A stretch of 64,000 nt of DNA. Origin: an uncultured Eubacteriales bacterium (GTDB lineage: Bacteria > Bacillota > Clostridia > Christensenellales > Aristaeellaceae). The DNA lies in assembly GCA_900315585.1 (NCBI GenBank), contig OMZP01000002.1:1-64000 (forward strand), in the 5' to 3' direction. Made by a program: the position numbers and the translations under genes. This document shows, piece by piece, positions 26,610 to 35,127 of this stretch (position 1 is the stretch's first letter; each line of letters opens with the position of its first letter). The notes below the pieces were generated by a model. It worked only from the letters and a program-made list of their open reading frames with translations. It had not been told where the DNA came from and searched no databases.

Positions 26610-27323
26610 ATGAGCAACATTCCCACCCCTCACATCAACGCCCCGGAGGGCGCGTTCGCCCGCACGGTGCTGATGCCCGGCGACCCGCTTCGCTCGAAGT
26701 TCATCGCCGAAACCTATCTGGAGAATCCCGTGCTGGTGAACAACGTGCGCGGCGTGCAGGGCTACACCGGCGAGTACAAGGGCAAGAAGGTGTCGGTGAT
26801 GGCCTCCGGCATGGGCATGCCCGCCATCGGCATCTATTCCTATGAGCTGTTCAACTATTACGGCGTGGAGAACATCATCCGCATCGGCTCCGCCGGAGCC
26901 CTGACCGACAAGCTGAAGCTGCGGGACGTGGTGGCCGGCATGAGCGCCTACACCGATTCCAACTACGGCGAGCAGTTCAGCTTCCACGGGACCCTCGCGC
27001 CCTGCTGCTCCTATGAGCTGCTCAAGGCGGCCTGCGACGCGGCGGAGAAGCTGGGCCAGCGGCTGGTGCCCGGCCCGATCTACTCCAGCGACACCTTCTA
27101 TGGCCAGGGCAGCTACAGCGCCACGCCGATCCTGCAACAGCTGGGCGTGATGTGCGTGGAGATGGAGGCCTACGCCCTCTACCTGAACGCAGCGGCGGCG
27201 GGGAAGAACGCCCTGGCGCTGCTGACGATCTCCGACAGCCTGGTGACCGGCGAGAGCCTGCCCGCCGAGGACCGGCAGAACACCTTCACGAAGATGATGG
27301 AGATCGCGCTGGAGATCGCGTAA
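26610..27323 (+). CDS. deoD: purine-nucleoside phosphorylase (DeoD type)
   Basis: Splits purine (deoxy)ribonucleosides with phosphate to free base and sugar 1-phosphate in salvage. The 237 residues start MSNIPTPHINAPEGAFARTV. They include the phosphate site VLMPGDPLRSKF, RIGSAGAL, and the substrate segment CVEMEAYALY with the nucleoside-binding Glu pair, then LTISDSL with the general acid Asp. CGGAGG lies before the ATG. It may be read with barnase-barstar 24 bases upstream, which would place nucleoside salvage next to an RNase, though that link is only suggestive. Confidence 0.96.
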   Translation: MSNIPTPHINAPEGAFARTVLMPGDPLRSKFIAETYLENPVLVNNVRGVQGYTGEYKGKKVSVMASGMGMPAIGIYSYELFNYYGVENIIRIGSAGALTDKLKLRDVVAGMSAYTDSNYGEQFSFHGTLAPCCSYELLKAACDAAEKLGQRLVPGPIYSSDTFYGQGSYSATPILQQLGVMCVEMEAYALYLNAAAAGKNALALLTISDSLVTGESLPAEDRQNTFTKMMEIALEIA

Positions 27324-27331
27324 GCCAAATC

Positions 27332-27361
27332 AAAATGAGCGGCGAACATGCCGCTCATTTT
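27332..27361. terminator. bidirectional terminator between deoD and trmO
   Basis: 12-bp arms AAAATGAGCGGC (27332-27343) and 27350-27361 around GAACAT, with TTTT ending the plus side and a reverse T-run on the minus side. The trmO stop codon lies within it. Confidence 0.85.
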
Positions 27362-28047
27362 TGATGTAAACTCTCGATTTCAACCACGCTCAGCGTGTCG
27401 CCGTCCACCGTGAACCGCACGTCGTATCCGGCGAACTCCACGCCATAGCGCCTCTCGTCCCCGTCATGGCGATAGCCGGGGCGCGGGTCCTGGGCGAGCA
27501 CCTCGATCAGCGCCTCCCGCTTCTCCGGGGGGATCCGGTTCAGAAGTGTCTCCGGGAAGTCCACCCTCAGGCGAGCGTAGTCGATCCCGTCGGTGAAGCC
27601 GCCACGGGCGTCCGGATGGCTGTCCACATAGGGCAGGTAGGGCTTGATGTCGTAGATGGGCGTGCCGTTGAGCAGGTCCGCGCCCGCCACATGCAGCACC
27701 GGGCCGTTGGGGGTGCTCAGCTCCACGCCCTCCAGCTTCACACAGGACAGCCCCAGCGGGTTGGGCCGGAAGGGGGAGCGGGTGGCGAACACGCCCATCC
27801 GGCGGTTGCCGCCCAGCCTTGGCGGCTTGACCGTGGGGGAGAATCGCTCCGTGACGCTCTCGGAGAACTGCCAGATCAGCCACAGGTGGCTGTAGCCCTC
27901 GATGCCCCGCAGGGCGCTGGCGTCCCGGTACTTTTCGGTGAACACGATCTCGCCCTTCAGCGCGTCGATCAGCCCGCTCTGCCGGGGGATGCCGAACTTC
28001 GAGGAGAAATCCGTGCGGATGTGGGCGATCACGTCCAGCGTCTGCAT
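27355..28047 (-). CDS. trmO: TrmO/TsaA-like tRNA N6-methyltransferase
   Basis: Likely methylates the N6-threonylcarbamoyl group of t6A37 in certain tRNAs. The 230 residues have the family core LWLIWQFSES, then RRMGVFATRSPFRPNPLGLSCVKLEG (with the SAM-binding RPNP), and the C-terminal DIKPYLPYVD. Some annotations name this family TsaA. It begins six bases after the degV stop and is probably cotranscribed with it. No dedicated ribosome site is strong (AGCGAGCG), consistent with coupling. Confidence 0.9.
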   Translation of the reverse strand: MQTLDVIAHIRTDFSSKFGIPRQSGLIDALKGEIVFTEKYRDASALRGIEGYSHLWLIWQFSESVTERFSPTVKPPRLGGNRRMGVFATRSPFRPNPLGLSCVKLEGVELSTPNGPVLHVAGADLLNGTPIYDIKPYLPYVDSHPDARGGFTDGIDYARLRVDFPETLLNRIPPEKREALIEVLAQDPRPGYRHDGDERRYGVEFAGYDVRFTVDGDTLSVVEIESLHQK

Positions 28048-28053
28048 GGCCGC

Positions 28054-28926
28054 TTAACGCTCGCTGCCCAGGAAGAACAGCGCCACCGTGCCGGGGCCGG
28101 AGTGGGCGCCGATGACCGGGCCGACGTAGGAGATCACCACGTCCTTCACGCCGAAGCGGGTGCGCATAATGTCCGCCAGGTAGTTGGCGTCGTCGATGCA
28201 GTCCCCGTGGGAGATGAACACGGTCTGATCACTCAGGTTGTAGCCCAGCTTCCCGGCCTTGTCTGCCAGGGCCTTGATGGAGGCCTTGCGGCCGCGGGCG
28301 GTGTCCACCTTGATCAGGTGTCCGTCGTTGTCCACGTGCATGACGGGCTTGATGCTGAGCATGCTGCCCACCACCGCCGTCGCGCCGGACACGCGCCCGC
28401 CGCGCTTGAGGAACATCAGATCGTCGATGGTGAACCAGTGGCACAGGTGCAGCTTCGTCTGCTCGGTGAAGTCGCGCACCTGCTCGATGGTCGCGCCCTT
28501 CCGCTTCTCATTCCATGCGTGCCAGACCAGCAGGCCTTGGCCCATGGAGGCGCAGAGGGAATCCACCGTGTAGATCTTGCGCTCCGGATACTTTTCGGAA
28601 AGCTCCCGCGCCGCCAGCACGCCGGCGTTGTAGGTACCGCTGAGCCCGGAGGAGAAACCGATGTAGAGCACGTCCTTCCCGGCGGCAAGCAGGCTCTCCA
28701 TGGGCTCCATGAAGTCGTTCATGTTCACCGCGGAGGTCTTCGCCGGGCACTTGGTGCGCAGCTTGGCATAGATTTCTGCGAAGGAGATCTCCCGCTCGTC
28801 CAGATAATTGGTATATTTCTGGCCGTCCACGTCCACGTACAGCGGCAGGACAGTCAGCTCCATCTCCTCGGCCAGGGCGGCCGGCAGATCGCAGGAAGAA
28901 TCCGTCATAATGACAAAATCGCTCAT
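28054..28926 (-). CDS. DegV family fatty-acid-binding protein
   Basis: DegV (FakB-like) proteins bind a fatty acid and present it to the kinase FakA. The 290 residues start MSDFVIMTDSSCDLP, with the hallmark TDSSCDL, then AKTSAVNMNDF and IGFSSGLSGTYN, which binds the carboxylate, and a C-terminal YVGPVIGAHSGPGT with the conserved His. The open frame runs to 29070, but the ATG at 28926 has a strong AAGGAGGG. No fakA is in the window. It is the first gene of a two-gene operon with trmO. Confidence 0.93.
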   Translation of the reverse strand: MSDFVIMTDSSCDLPAALAEEMELTVLPLYVDVDGQKYTNYLDEREISFAEIYAKLRTKCPAKTSAVNMNDFMEPMESLLAAGKDVLYIGFSSGLSGTYNAGVLAARELSEKYPERKIYTVDSLCASMGQGLLVWHAWNEKRKGATIEQVRDFTEQTKLHLCHWFTIDDLMFLKRGGRVSGATAVVGSMLSIKPVMHVDNDGHLIKVDTARGRKASIKALADKAGKLGYNLSDQTVFISHGDCIDDANYLADIMRTRFGVKDVVISYVGPVIGAHSGPGTVALFFLGSER

Positions 28927-28977
28927 GTTTCGTCCCTCCTTCGGGATTTCGCGTCGCATATCAGCTGCGCTCAATAT

Positions 28978-29006
28978 ATTATAACATGGAAACCGACCGC
29001 TGTCGC
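28978..29006 (-). promoter_or_regulatory. promoter of degV-trmO
   Basis: Minus-strand GCGACA (29001-29006), 17 bp, TATAAT (28978-28983), about 50 bases before the start. Confidence 0.5.
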
Positions 29007-29097
29007 CGGATTCCGCGGGATTTAAAATTTTTTTAATGTCCGGATGCTCCCGCGCTCGACCCGTGGTCAATTCACGTTAATTTTCCCTGAAAGGGTA

Positions 29098-29126
29098 TTG
29101 CATTTGACGGCTCCTTGTGCTATAAT
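29098..29126 (+). promoter_or_regulatory. promoter of tRNA-Ser
   Basis: TTGCAT (29098-29103), 17 bp, TATAAT (29121-29126). The tRNA begins at 29183. A second TTGACG at 29104 would give too short a spacer. Confidence 0.7.
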
Positions 29127-29182
29127 ACCAGCTGTTGACTGATTCGGAACTGACCCTTCCGGACCGCACAACTGAATATCAT

Positions 29183-29275
29183 GGAGAAGTCGCCTAGCTT
29201 GGTCGAGGGCGCACGACTGGAAATCGTGTAGGCGTCAAAAGCGTCTCGAGGGTTCGAATCCCTCCTTCTCCGCCA
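29183..29275 (+). tRNA. tRNA-Ser (anticodon GGA)
   Basis: Acceptor GGAGAAG pairs with CTTCTCC. The anticodon stem CACGA / TCGTG surrounds loop CTGGAAA, giving anticodon GGA (codons TCC and TCT). A long variable arm (TAGGCGTCAAAAGCGTCTC) marks it as class II, and the T arm is GAGGG-TTCGAAT-CCCTC. The discriminator is G and CCA is encoded at 29273-29275. Confidence 0.96.
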
Positions 29276-29402
29276 TAGGAACGGACCCCAAAGGGTCCGT
29301 TTTCTTGTGGTGGGAAGGAGGGATAATCGAGTCCTCTTGTGAAAGGCAACGGGTTCGGCGAAGCCGCGGCGCGCCAGCGATGCCATTCCTCCTTCTCCGC
29401 CA
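29261..29402. repeat. direct copy of the tRNA-Ser 3' end
   Basis: The final 15 bases of the tRNA (29261-29275, CCTCCTTCTCCGCCA) recur at 29388-29402. The 112 bases between them hold the tRNA terminator and no recognisable gene. This resembles the att duplication left by integration and excision at a tRNA. Confidence 0.8.
29280..29304 (+). terminator. terminator of tRNA-Ser
   Basis: AACGGACCC (29280-29288) pairs with GGGTCCGTT (29293-29301) around CAAA, followed by TTCTT. Confidence 0.85.
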
Positions 29403-29443
29403 CAGAATGAGTTGTCCAGAACACTTCATCCCATCACATCTCG

Positions 29444-29497
29444 CCGTAGGGGCGGCATTCTTGCCGCCCGCGGACGCCATAAATGGCGTCCCTACGG
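29444..29497. repeat. double-hairpin intergenic repeat, family B copy 1
   Basis: Terminal CCGTAGGG / CCCTACGG enclose two hairpins (GGCGGCA-TTCT-TGCCGCC and GGACGCCAT-AA-ATGGCGTCC). Related single hairpins are at 33652, 38295, 50332 and 61994. The remaining 29403-29654 spacer shows no gene. Confidence 0.75.
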
Positions 29498-29654
29498 TTG
29501 AAATCGTGCGCTTCGATAGCTTTTTTCGATAGCCTGTTATATCGCATCTGGACAGGAGAGCACAGTAGACATATTTAACATCCAAACGTTGAAGAAACCA
29601 ATGATCCGTGATAGAATTTATTCGGATAGGTTTGCACAACAGGAGGATGAGGTT

Positions 29655-31496
29655 TTGTCCCTTTCTGATCGCATAGAAAAGCTGCTGATGAGCGTGCAGA
29701 AGCCGGTTCGGTACATGGGCGGCGAGTTCAACGCCGTGATGAAGGACGCGGACGCGGTGGACGTGCGCTATGCCTTTTTGTTCCCGGACACCTACGAGGT
29801 GGGCATGAGCCACCTGGGCATGAAGATACTCTATCACGCCATCAACGCCCGCGACGACTGCTGGTGCGAGCGGGCGTTTTCTCCGTGGGTGGACATGGCG
29901 GAGCTGATGCGTCGGGACAATATCCCGCTGTTTTCCCTGGAATCCCGGACGCCGGTGAAGGAATTTGACCTGCTGGGCATCACGCTTCAATATGAGATGA
30001 GCTTCACCAACATCCTGGAGGCACTGGATCTGGCGGGGATTCCGCTCAGGAGCGCGGAGAGGACCGAGGGCCCGTTCGTGATCGTCGGCGGCCCCTGCGC
30101 CTTCAACCCGGAGCCGCTGGTGCCCTTCGTGGACTTGGTGGCCCTGGGCGACGGGGAGGAGGAGACCCTGCAGACCATCGACGTGTACCAGCAGTGGAAG
30201 GTCAGCGGCCTGCCGAGGAGCGAGTATTTGAAGATGGCGGCGAAGATCCCCGGCATCTACGTGCCCTCCCTCTACGACGTGGCCTACAACGACGACGGCA
30301 CCGTGCGATCCGTCACCCCCAAGCCCGGCAGCGGCGCGCCGGAGGTGGTGATGAAGGCCATGGTGAAGGATTTGGACAGTGCCGTGTACCCGGAGAAGCT
30401 GATCGTGCCCTACGGGGAGATCGTGCACAACCGCATCATGCTGGAGATCTTCCGGGGCTGCACCCGCGGCTGCCGCTTCTGCCAGGCGGGCATGATCTAC
30501 CGGCCCGTCCGGGAGCGGAGCATCGAGCGGCTGATGGCGCTGGCGGAGAAGCTGGTGTCCTCCACCGGCTACGACGAAATATCCCTGATGAGCCTTTCCA
30601 GCGGCGATTATTCGTGCCTGCCGGAACTGGCCCACAGGATGGTGGAAAAGTTTGCGGCCAAGCGGGTGCGCATTGCGCTGCCCTCCCAGCGCATCGACAA
30701 CGTGCTGACGGACACCCTGAAGGAGACCCAGAAAGTCAAGAAGACGGCCCTGACCCTGGCCCCGGAGGCGGGCACCCAGCGGCTTCGGGACGTGATCAAC
30801 AAGGGTGTCACCGAGGCGGACCTGATGCGCTCCGTCACCGACGCCTTCGACCAGGGCTGGTCCGCTGTGAAGCTCTACTTCATGCTGGGCCTGCCCACCG
30901 AGACTGACGAGGACGTGCTGGGCATCGCGGACCTGGCAGAGAAGGTGCGCAAGTGCTATTTCTCCATCCCCAAGGAGCGCCGCGCGCCCGGACTGCGCAT
31001 CACGGTGAGCGCGTCGGTGTTCGTGCCGAAGAACGACACGCCCTTCCAGTGGTCGCCCCAGCTGGACTACGATACGGTGGTCCATCGCCAGCAGCTGCTC
31101 CGGCAGGCGCTGAGCAGGCTCAAGGGCGTGGACTTCAAGTACCACGCGCCGGACATCAGCTACATCGAGGCCGTGTTCGCCCGGGGGGATCGCCGGCTGG
31201 GCGAGGCGCTGGAGCGGGCCTGGCGGCTCGGGTGCCGCTTCGACGGGTGGAGCGACCAGTTCAAATACGACATGTGGCTCCAGGCCTTCGCAGACGAGGG
31301 CCTGGACCCGGACTTCTACGCCACCCGCGAACGTCCGCTGGACGAGGTGTTCCCCTGGGACCACCTGGACTGCGGCGTGACGAAGCAGTATTTCCTGCGG
31401 GAGTGGGCCAAGGCCCAGCGGGCGGAGTGCACCCACGACTGCCGCAAGGGCTGCACCGGCTGCGGCATGAAGCGATATGAGGGGGCGTGCGTATGA
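29655..31496 (+). CDS. TIGR03960 family B12-binding/radical SAM protein
   Basis: 613 residues. The N-terminal half resembles a B12-binding-like domain (AFLFPDTYEVGMSHLGMKILYHAIN, then VIVGGPCAFNPEP). The radical SAM domain has Cys269, Cys273 and Cys276 (CTRGCRFC). A C-terminal Cys cluster (ECTHDCRKGCTGCG) could bind another iron-sulfur cluster. The frame is open from 29589, but a TTG at 29655 has AGGAGG eight bases ahead and gives the familiar N-terminus SLSDRIEKLLMSVQKPVRY. The DUF2344 gene that follows is its constant partner, and the pair precedes RNase G. The reaction is unknown; tRNA or ribosome modification is often suspected. Confidence 0.9.
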   Translation: MSLSDRIEKLLMSVQKPVRYMGGEFNAVMKDADAVDVRYAFLFPDTYEVGMSHLGMKILYHAINARDDCWCERAFSPWVDMAELMRRDNIPLFSLESRTPVKEFDLLGITLQYEMSFTNILEALDLAGIPLRSAERTEGPFVIVGGPCAFNPEPLVPFVDLVALGDGEEETLQTIDVYQQWKVSGLPRSEYLKMAAKIPGIYVPSLYDVAYNDDGTVRSVTPKPGSGAPEVVMKAMVKDLDSAVYPEKLIVPYGEIVHNRIMLEIFRGCTRGCRFCQAGMIYRPVRERSIERLMALAEKLVSSTGYDEISLMSLSSGDYSCLPELAHRMVEKFAAKRVRIALPSQRIDNVLTDTLKETQKVKKTALTLAPEAGTQRLRDVINKGVTEADLMRSVTDAFDQGWSAVKLYFMLGLPTETDEDVLGIADLAEKVRKCYFSIPKERRAPGLRITVSASVFVPKNDTPFQWSPQLDYDTVVHRQQLLRQALSRLKGVDFKYHAPDISYIEAVFARGDRRLGEALERAWRLGCRFDGWSDQFKYDMWLQAFADEGLDPDFYATRERPLDEVFPWDHLDCGVTKQYFLREWAKAQRAECTHDCRKGCTGCGMKRYEGACV

Positions 31497-32161
31497 GGGC
31501 CATGATCCGCTTTGGCAAGCAGCCCCGGCTGCGCTTCATCTCCCATCTGGATTTGCAGCGTTTCTTCCAGCGGGCCGTGAACCGCACGGGGCTGCCCATT
31601 GCCTGGTCCCAGGGCTTCAACCCCCATCCGGTGATGTCCTTCGGCTCGGCGCTGGCGCTGGGCTGGACCAGCGAATATGAGATCATCGACATCAAGCTCT
31701 CCGCGCCCATGGGCCGAAAGCGCACCGAGGACGCCATTCGCGCCGCCCTGCCTGAGGATCTGCCGGTGCTGGAGGTGCGCATGGTGGACGACCGCCACGC
31801 CGCGCCGATGGCGCTGGTGAAAATGGCGGACTACCGCGTGGACCTGGAGGGGGAGAGCGCCCCGGCGGTGCTGGAGCAGATCCCGGCCTTCATGGCGCGG
31901 GAGACCGTTACGGCCATGAAGAAGACCAAGTCCGGCGAGAAGGAGATCAACGCCCGGCCGATGGTGATCGAGCTGACCCCAGATGACACTGGCTTCAACG
32001 CCCGGCTGATGCTTACGGAGCGGGAGTCCATCAAGCCGGATCTTCTGGTGGCGCTGCTGGCCGAGATGGCGGGTGTGGAACCGCCGGAGGCGCGAATCCA
32101 CCGGCTCATGCTGCTGGGAGAGGACGCGGAGGGGCGGCTCAGGCCGCTGATGGAGCTTTGA
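31493..32161 (+). CDS. TIGR03936 / DUF2344 radical-SAM-associated protein
   Basis: 222 residues beginning MRAMIRFGKQPRLRFISHLDLQRF, with RAVNRTGLPIAWSQGFNPHPVMSFG, the hallmark of the DUF2344 family. It is usually fused to or adjacent to the TIGR03960 radical SAM protein, as here, where the two genes overlap by ATGA. Its function is not established. The start at 31493 has GAGGGGG upstream. The RNase G gene starts at the last base of this gene (TGATG), so the three form a translationally coupled unit. Confidence 0.9.
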   Translation: MRAMIRFGKQPRLRFISHLDLQRFFQRAVNRTGLPIAWSQGFNPHPVMSFGSALALGWTSEYEIIDIKLSAPMGRKRTEDAIRAALPEDLPVLEVRMVDDRHAAPMALVKMADYRVDLEGESAPAVLEQIPAFMARETVTAMKKTKSGEKEINARPMVIELTPDDTGFNARLMLTERESIKPDLLVALLAEMAGVEPPEARIHRLMLLGEDAEGRLRPLMEL

Positions 32162-33645
32162 TGAAGGCTCAGACTTTGTTGATCGAGCGCGTGCGAGACG
32201 AGACGCGGCTGGCGGTGATCGAGGACGGCCGGCTCATGGAGCTGTACGTCCAGCGCCCCGGCATGGAAAACTTCACCGGCAGCATCTACCTGGGCCGGGT
32301 GGAGCGCGTGCTCCCCGGCATGAACGCCGCGTTCGTCGAGCTGGGCATGGAAAAGAACGGCTACCTGGCCGCCGGGGACATTGCCGCGCCCGCCGGAGAC
32401 GCCGCCCTCGCGTCGGCGCTTCGGGACGCCGATCCCTTGAAGCAGGCCAGGCCCGGACAGGCGATGCTCACCCAGGTGGTGAAGTCCCAGCCCGGCGGCA
32501 AGGGCCCGCGGCTCTCCGGCCATGTAACCCTGCCGGGGCGGCTGATGGCGCTTCTGACGGACGTTCAATATGTGGGCGTGTCCCGGAAGATCGCGGATAA
32601 AGAGGAACGCGAGCGCCTGCACGGCCTCGGAAAGCGGCTGATGGGGGAAGGCGGCCCCGGGATGATCCTGCGCACGGCTGCCGAGGGCGCTTCCGAGGAA
32701 GCCCTGCGGGCCGAATATGAGCGGCTGTGCCGTTGGTGGGAAGGCCTCAGAACCCGCGCAGAGCATGTCATCCCGCCGAAGCTGCTCCACGATGACAATG
32801 CGCTGCCCATGCGGGCGGTGCGGGACAGGCTGGGGGAGCGCACGGAAGCCCTCTGGGCGGACGGCGAAAGCCTGTATGGCGAAGTGCTTGAACTGGCGAA
32901 GGCGCTGGCCCCGGCATGGACGGAGCGCGTCCGAAGGCACGACAGTCCGACGCCCCTGTTCGATCTGTATAAGGTGGATGCCCAGGCGGACAAGGCCCTT
33001 CAAAAGTACGTGTGGCTCAAAAGCGGCGGTTCGCTGGTGATCGAGGAGACCGAGGCGCTGACCGTCGTGGATGTGAACACCGGCAAGAACGTGGGCAAGC
33101 GGGACGCCGAGGATACGATCTTCAAAGCCAACTGCGAGGCGGCGAAGGAAATGATGCGGCAGCTCCGCCTGCGGGACATCGGCGGCATCGTCGTGGCGGA
33201 CTTCATCGACATGAAGCGCGAGGAGCACAATCAGGCCCTGCTGGAACTGCTGCGGGAGCTGGCCAAAGAGGACGCCACCCGGGTGAACGTCGTGGGCATG
33301 ACCGGCTTGGGGCTGGTGGAGCTGACCCGCAAGAAGGAGCGCCAGAGCCTGTCCCGGCAGCTTTTGCACACCTGCTCCGACTGCGACGGCAACGGCGCGG
33401 TACCCTCCCACGAGACCACGGCCCGGCGGATCGTGCGGGAGATCGCCCGCAGCCGCCGCGCAGGGGATGCGGGCGCGAAGCTGATCGAGGCCAGTGGCAA
33501 GGTCACGGGCTGGATCAGGACCATCGGCCTGCCGGAGGGCGGCGTGGCCTACCTTCTGGCCGATGAGACTTTCAAGGCGGGAGAGTACCGCGTCAGCCCG
33601 GTGGACGAAGGCCATTTGCCGGAGAACGCCAAGCGCGTGAAATAG
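32161..33645 (+). CDS. rng: ribonuclease G (Rne/Rng family)
   Basis: Endoribonuclease of the RNase E/G family that cleaves single-stranded AU-rich RNA and matures rRNA 5' ends. The 494 residues have an S1 RNA-binding domain at about 35-120 (IYLGRVERVLPGMNAAFVELG), a catalytic DNase I-like part with Mg2+ ligands in VVDVNTGKN and VVADFIDMK, and the zinc-link cysteines CSDCDGNG. It lacks the long C-terminal scaffold of RNase E. The start ATG at 32161 overlaps the preceding stop. Confidence 0.93.
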   Translation: MKAQTLLIERVRDETRLAVIEDGRLMELYVQRPGMENFTGSIYLGRVERVLPGMNAAFVELGMEKNGYLAAGDIAAPAGDAALASALRDADPLKQARPGQAMLTQVVKSQPGGKGPRLSGHVTLPGRLMALLTDVQYVGVSRKIADKEERERLHGLGKRLMGEGGPGMILRTAAEGASEEALRAEYERLCRWWEGLRTRAEHVIPPKLLHDDNALPMRAVRDRLGERTEALWADGESLYGEVLELAKALAPAWTERVRRHDSPTPLFDLYKVDAQADKALQKYVWLKSGGSLVIEETEALTVVDVNTGKNVGKRDAEDTIFKANCEAAKEMMRQLRLRDIGGIVVADFIDMKREEHNQALLELLRELAKEDATRVNVVGMTGLGLVELTRKKERQSLSRQLLHTCSDCDGNGAVPSHETTARRIVREIARSRRAGDAGAKLIEASGKVTGWIRTIGLPEGGVAYLLADETFKAGEYRVSPVDEGHLPENAKRVK

Positions 33646-33651
33646 GGGATT

Positions 33652-33702
33652 CCGTAGGGACGCCATTTATGGCGTCCGTGGATGGCATAAACGCCGTCTC
33701 AA
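33652..33702. repeat. family B hairpin repeat, copy 2
   Basis: CCGTAGGGACGCCATTTATG at 33652 forms a hairpin with GGCGTCC (33671-33677), followed by a degenerate second unit (GGCATAAACGCC). It fills most of the rng-miaB spacer. Confidence 0.65.
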
Positions 33703-33726
33703 CGACCAACAGAATGGAGTAAATCT

Positions 33727-35124
33727 ATGAAGGAACGGCCGATCGTCTCCGAGCAGGAGATGCAGCGCCAGCGGGAGTTCATGGAGCTGGTGAAGGCGAT
33801 GGGGGAGCGCCCCCGCCGCTACCATATCGTGTCCATGGGCTGCCAGATGAACGAGCGGGATTCGGAGTCCATCGCGGGCATGCTGAACGCCATGGGCATG
33901 GAGCAGGAGGCAGTGCGCGAACAGGCGGATCTGATCCTGTACAACACCTGCTGCGTGCGGGAGAACGCCGAAAACAAGGCGCTGGGCAACGTGATCTGGC
34001 TGAAGGAGCTCAAGAAGGACAAGCCGGATCTGATGATCTGCGTGGGCGGCTGCATGACCCAGGAGAAGGGCATGGCCGAGATGATGAAGAAACGCTATCC
34101 CTTCATCGACCTGATCTACGGCACCCACAACCTCTACAAGCTGCCGGAGTACATCTATCGCGCCCTCTCCCAGCGCCAGCCCGTCATCGAGGTCATGGAC
34201 ATCGACGGCGAGGTGGTGGAGGGGATGCCCGAGGCGCGGAAGAACCGCTTCAACGCCTTCGTGAACATCATGTACGGCTGCGACAACTTCTGCACCTACT
34301 GCATCGTGCCCTATGTGCGCGGGCGGGAGCGTTCCCGCACGCCGGAGGCGGTGCTGGAGGAGTGCGCGCGGCTTCGGGACGAGGGTGCCAAGGAGATCAT
34401 GCTGCTGGGGCAGAACGTCAACTCCTACCGGGGCGGCGGGGCCGAGTTCGCGGAGCTGCTGCGCCGGGTGAACGACCTGGGCATTTCCCGGATCCGGTTC
34501 ATGACCTCCCACCCGAAGGACCTGTCCGACGAGTTGATCGCGGCCTTCGGGGAACTGGAGCACCTGATGCCCCAGCTGCACCTGCCGGTGCAGGCCGGGA
34601 GCAACGAGGTGCTGCGCCGCATGAACCGCAGCTATACCCGGGAACACTACCTGGAGCTGGTGAAGAAGCTTCGCAGGGTGTGCCCGGAGATCGGCCTCAC
34701 CAGCGACATCATCGTCGGCTTCCCCGGCGAGACGCTGGAGCAATTCGAGGAGACCATGAGCCTGGTCGAGGAAGTGCGCTTTGACGCCGCCTACACCTTC
34801 ATCTATTCGCCCCGCAAGGGCACCCGCGCCGCCACCTACCCGGACGACACGCCCTATGAGGTCAAGAGCGAGCGCATCCAGCGGCTCATCGACCGTCAGC
34901 AGGCCATCGCCCTGGAGGTATTGGAGCAGCAGGTGGGGAAGGCGGAGCGCGTGCTGGTGGAGGCCGTCTCCACCCGGGACGCCGCCAGCGTCGGCGGCAA
35001 GACCCCGCGGGGCCACATGGTGAACTTCGCAGGCCCCGCCTCGCTGATCGGGAAGTTTGTGGACGTAGAAATCACCTCCGCCGGGCGGAATACCCTGCGC
35101 GGCAGGCGGATCACGGAGGAATAA
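33727..35124 (+). CDS. miaB: tRNA-2-methylthio-N6-dimethylallyladenosine synthase
   Basis: Methylthiolates i6A37 of tRNAs reading U-starting codons; miaA, which makes i6A, is 5 kb downstream. The 465 residues hold the N-terminal UPF0004 domain with three cluster cysteines (MGCQMN, YNTCCVRE, VGGCM), the radical SAM motif CDNFCTYC, and a C-terminal TRAM domain. They also carry an N-terminal extension of about 40 residues, as in many Clostridia. No ribosome site stands out beyond GGAG at 33714. It is followed four bases later by ylbF. Confidence 0.96.
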   Translation: MKERPIVSEQEMQRQREFMELVKAMGERPRRYHIVSMGCQMNERDSESIAGMLNAMGMEQEAVREQADLILYNTCCVRENAENKALGNVIWLKELKKDKPDLMICVGGCMTQEKGMAEMMKKRYPFIDLIYGTHNLYKLPEYIYRALSQRQPVIEVMDIDGEVVEGMPEARKNRFNAFVNIMYGCDNFCTYCIVPYVRGRERSRTPEAVLEECARLRDEGAKEIMLLGQNVNSYRGGGAEFAELLRRVNDLGISRIRFMTSHPKDLSDELIAAFGELEHLMPQLHLPVQAGSNEVLRRMNRSYTREHYLELVKKLRRVCPEIGLTSDIIVGFPGETLEQFEETMSLVEEVRFDAAYTFIYSPRKGTRAATYPDDTPYEVKSERIQRLIDRQQAIALEVLEQQVGKAERVLVEAVSTRDAASVGGKTPRGHMVNFAGPASLIGKFVDVEITSAGRNTLRGRRITEE

Positions 35125-35127
35125 ACT

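Noticed and set aside
29235-31436. 733-codon open frame on the minus strand
   Set aside because: It is antisense to the radical SAM gene and runs into the tRNA-Ser gene; no family motif is present.
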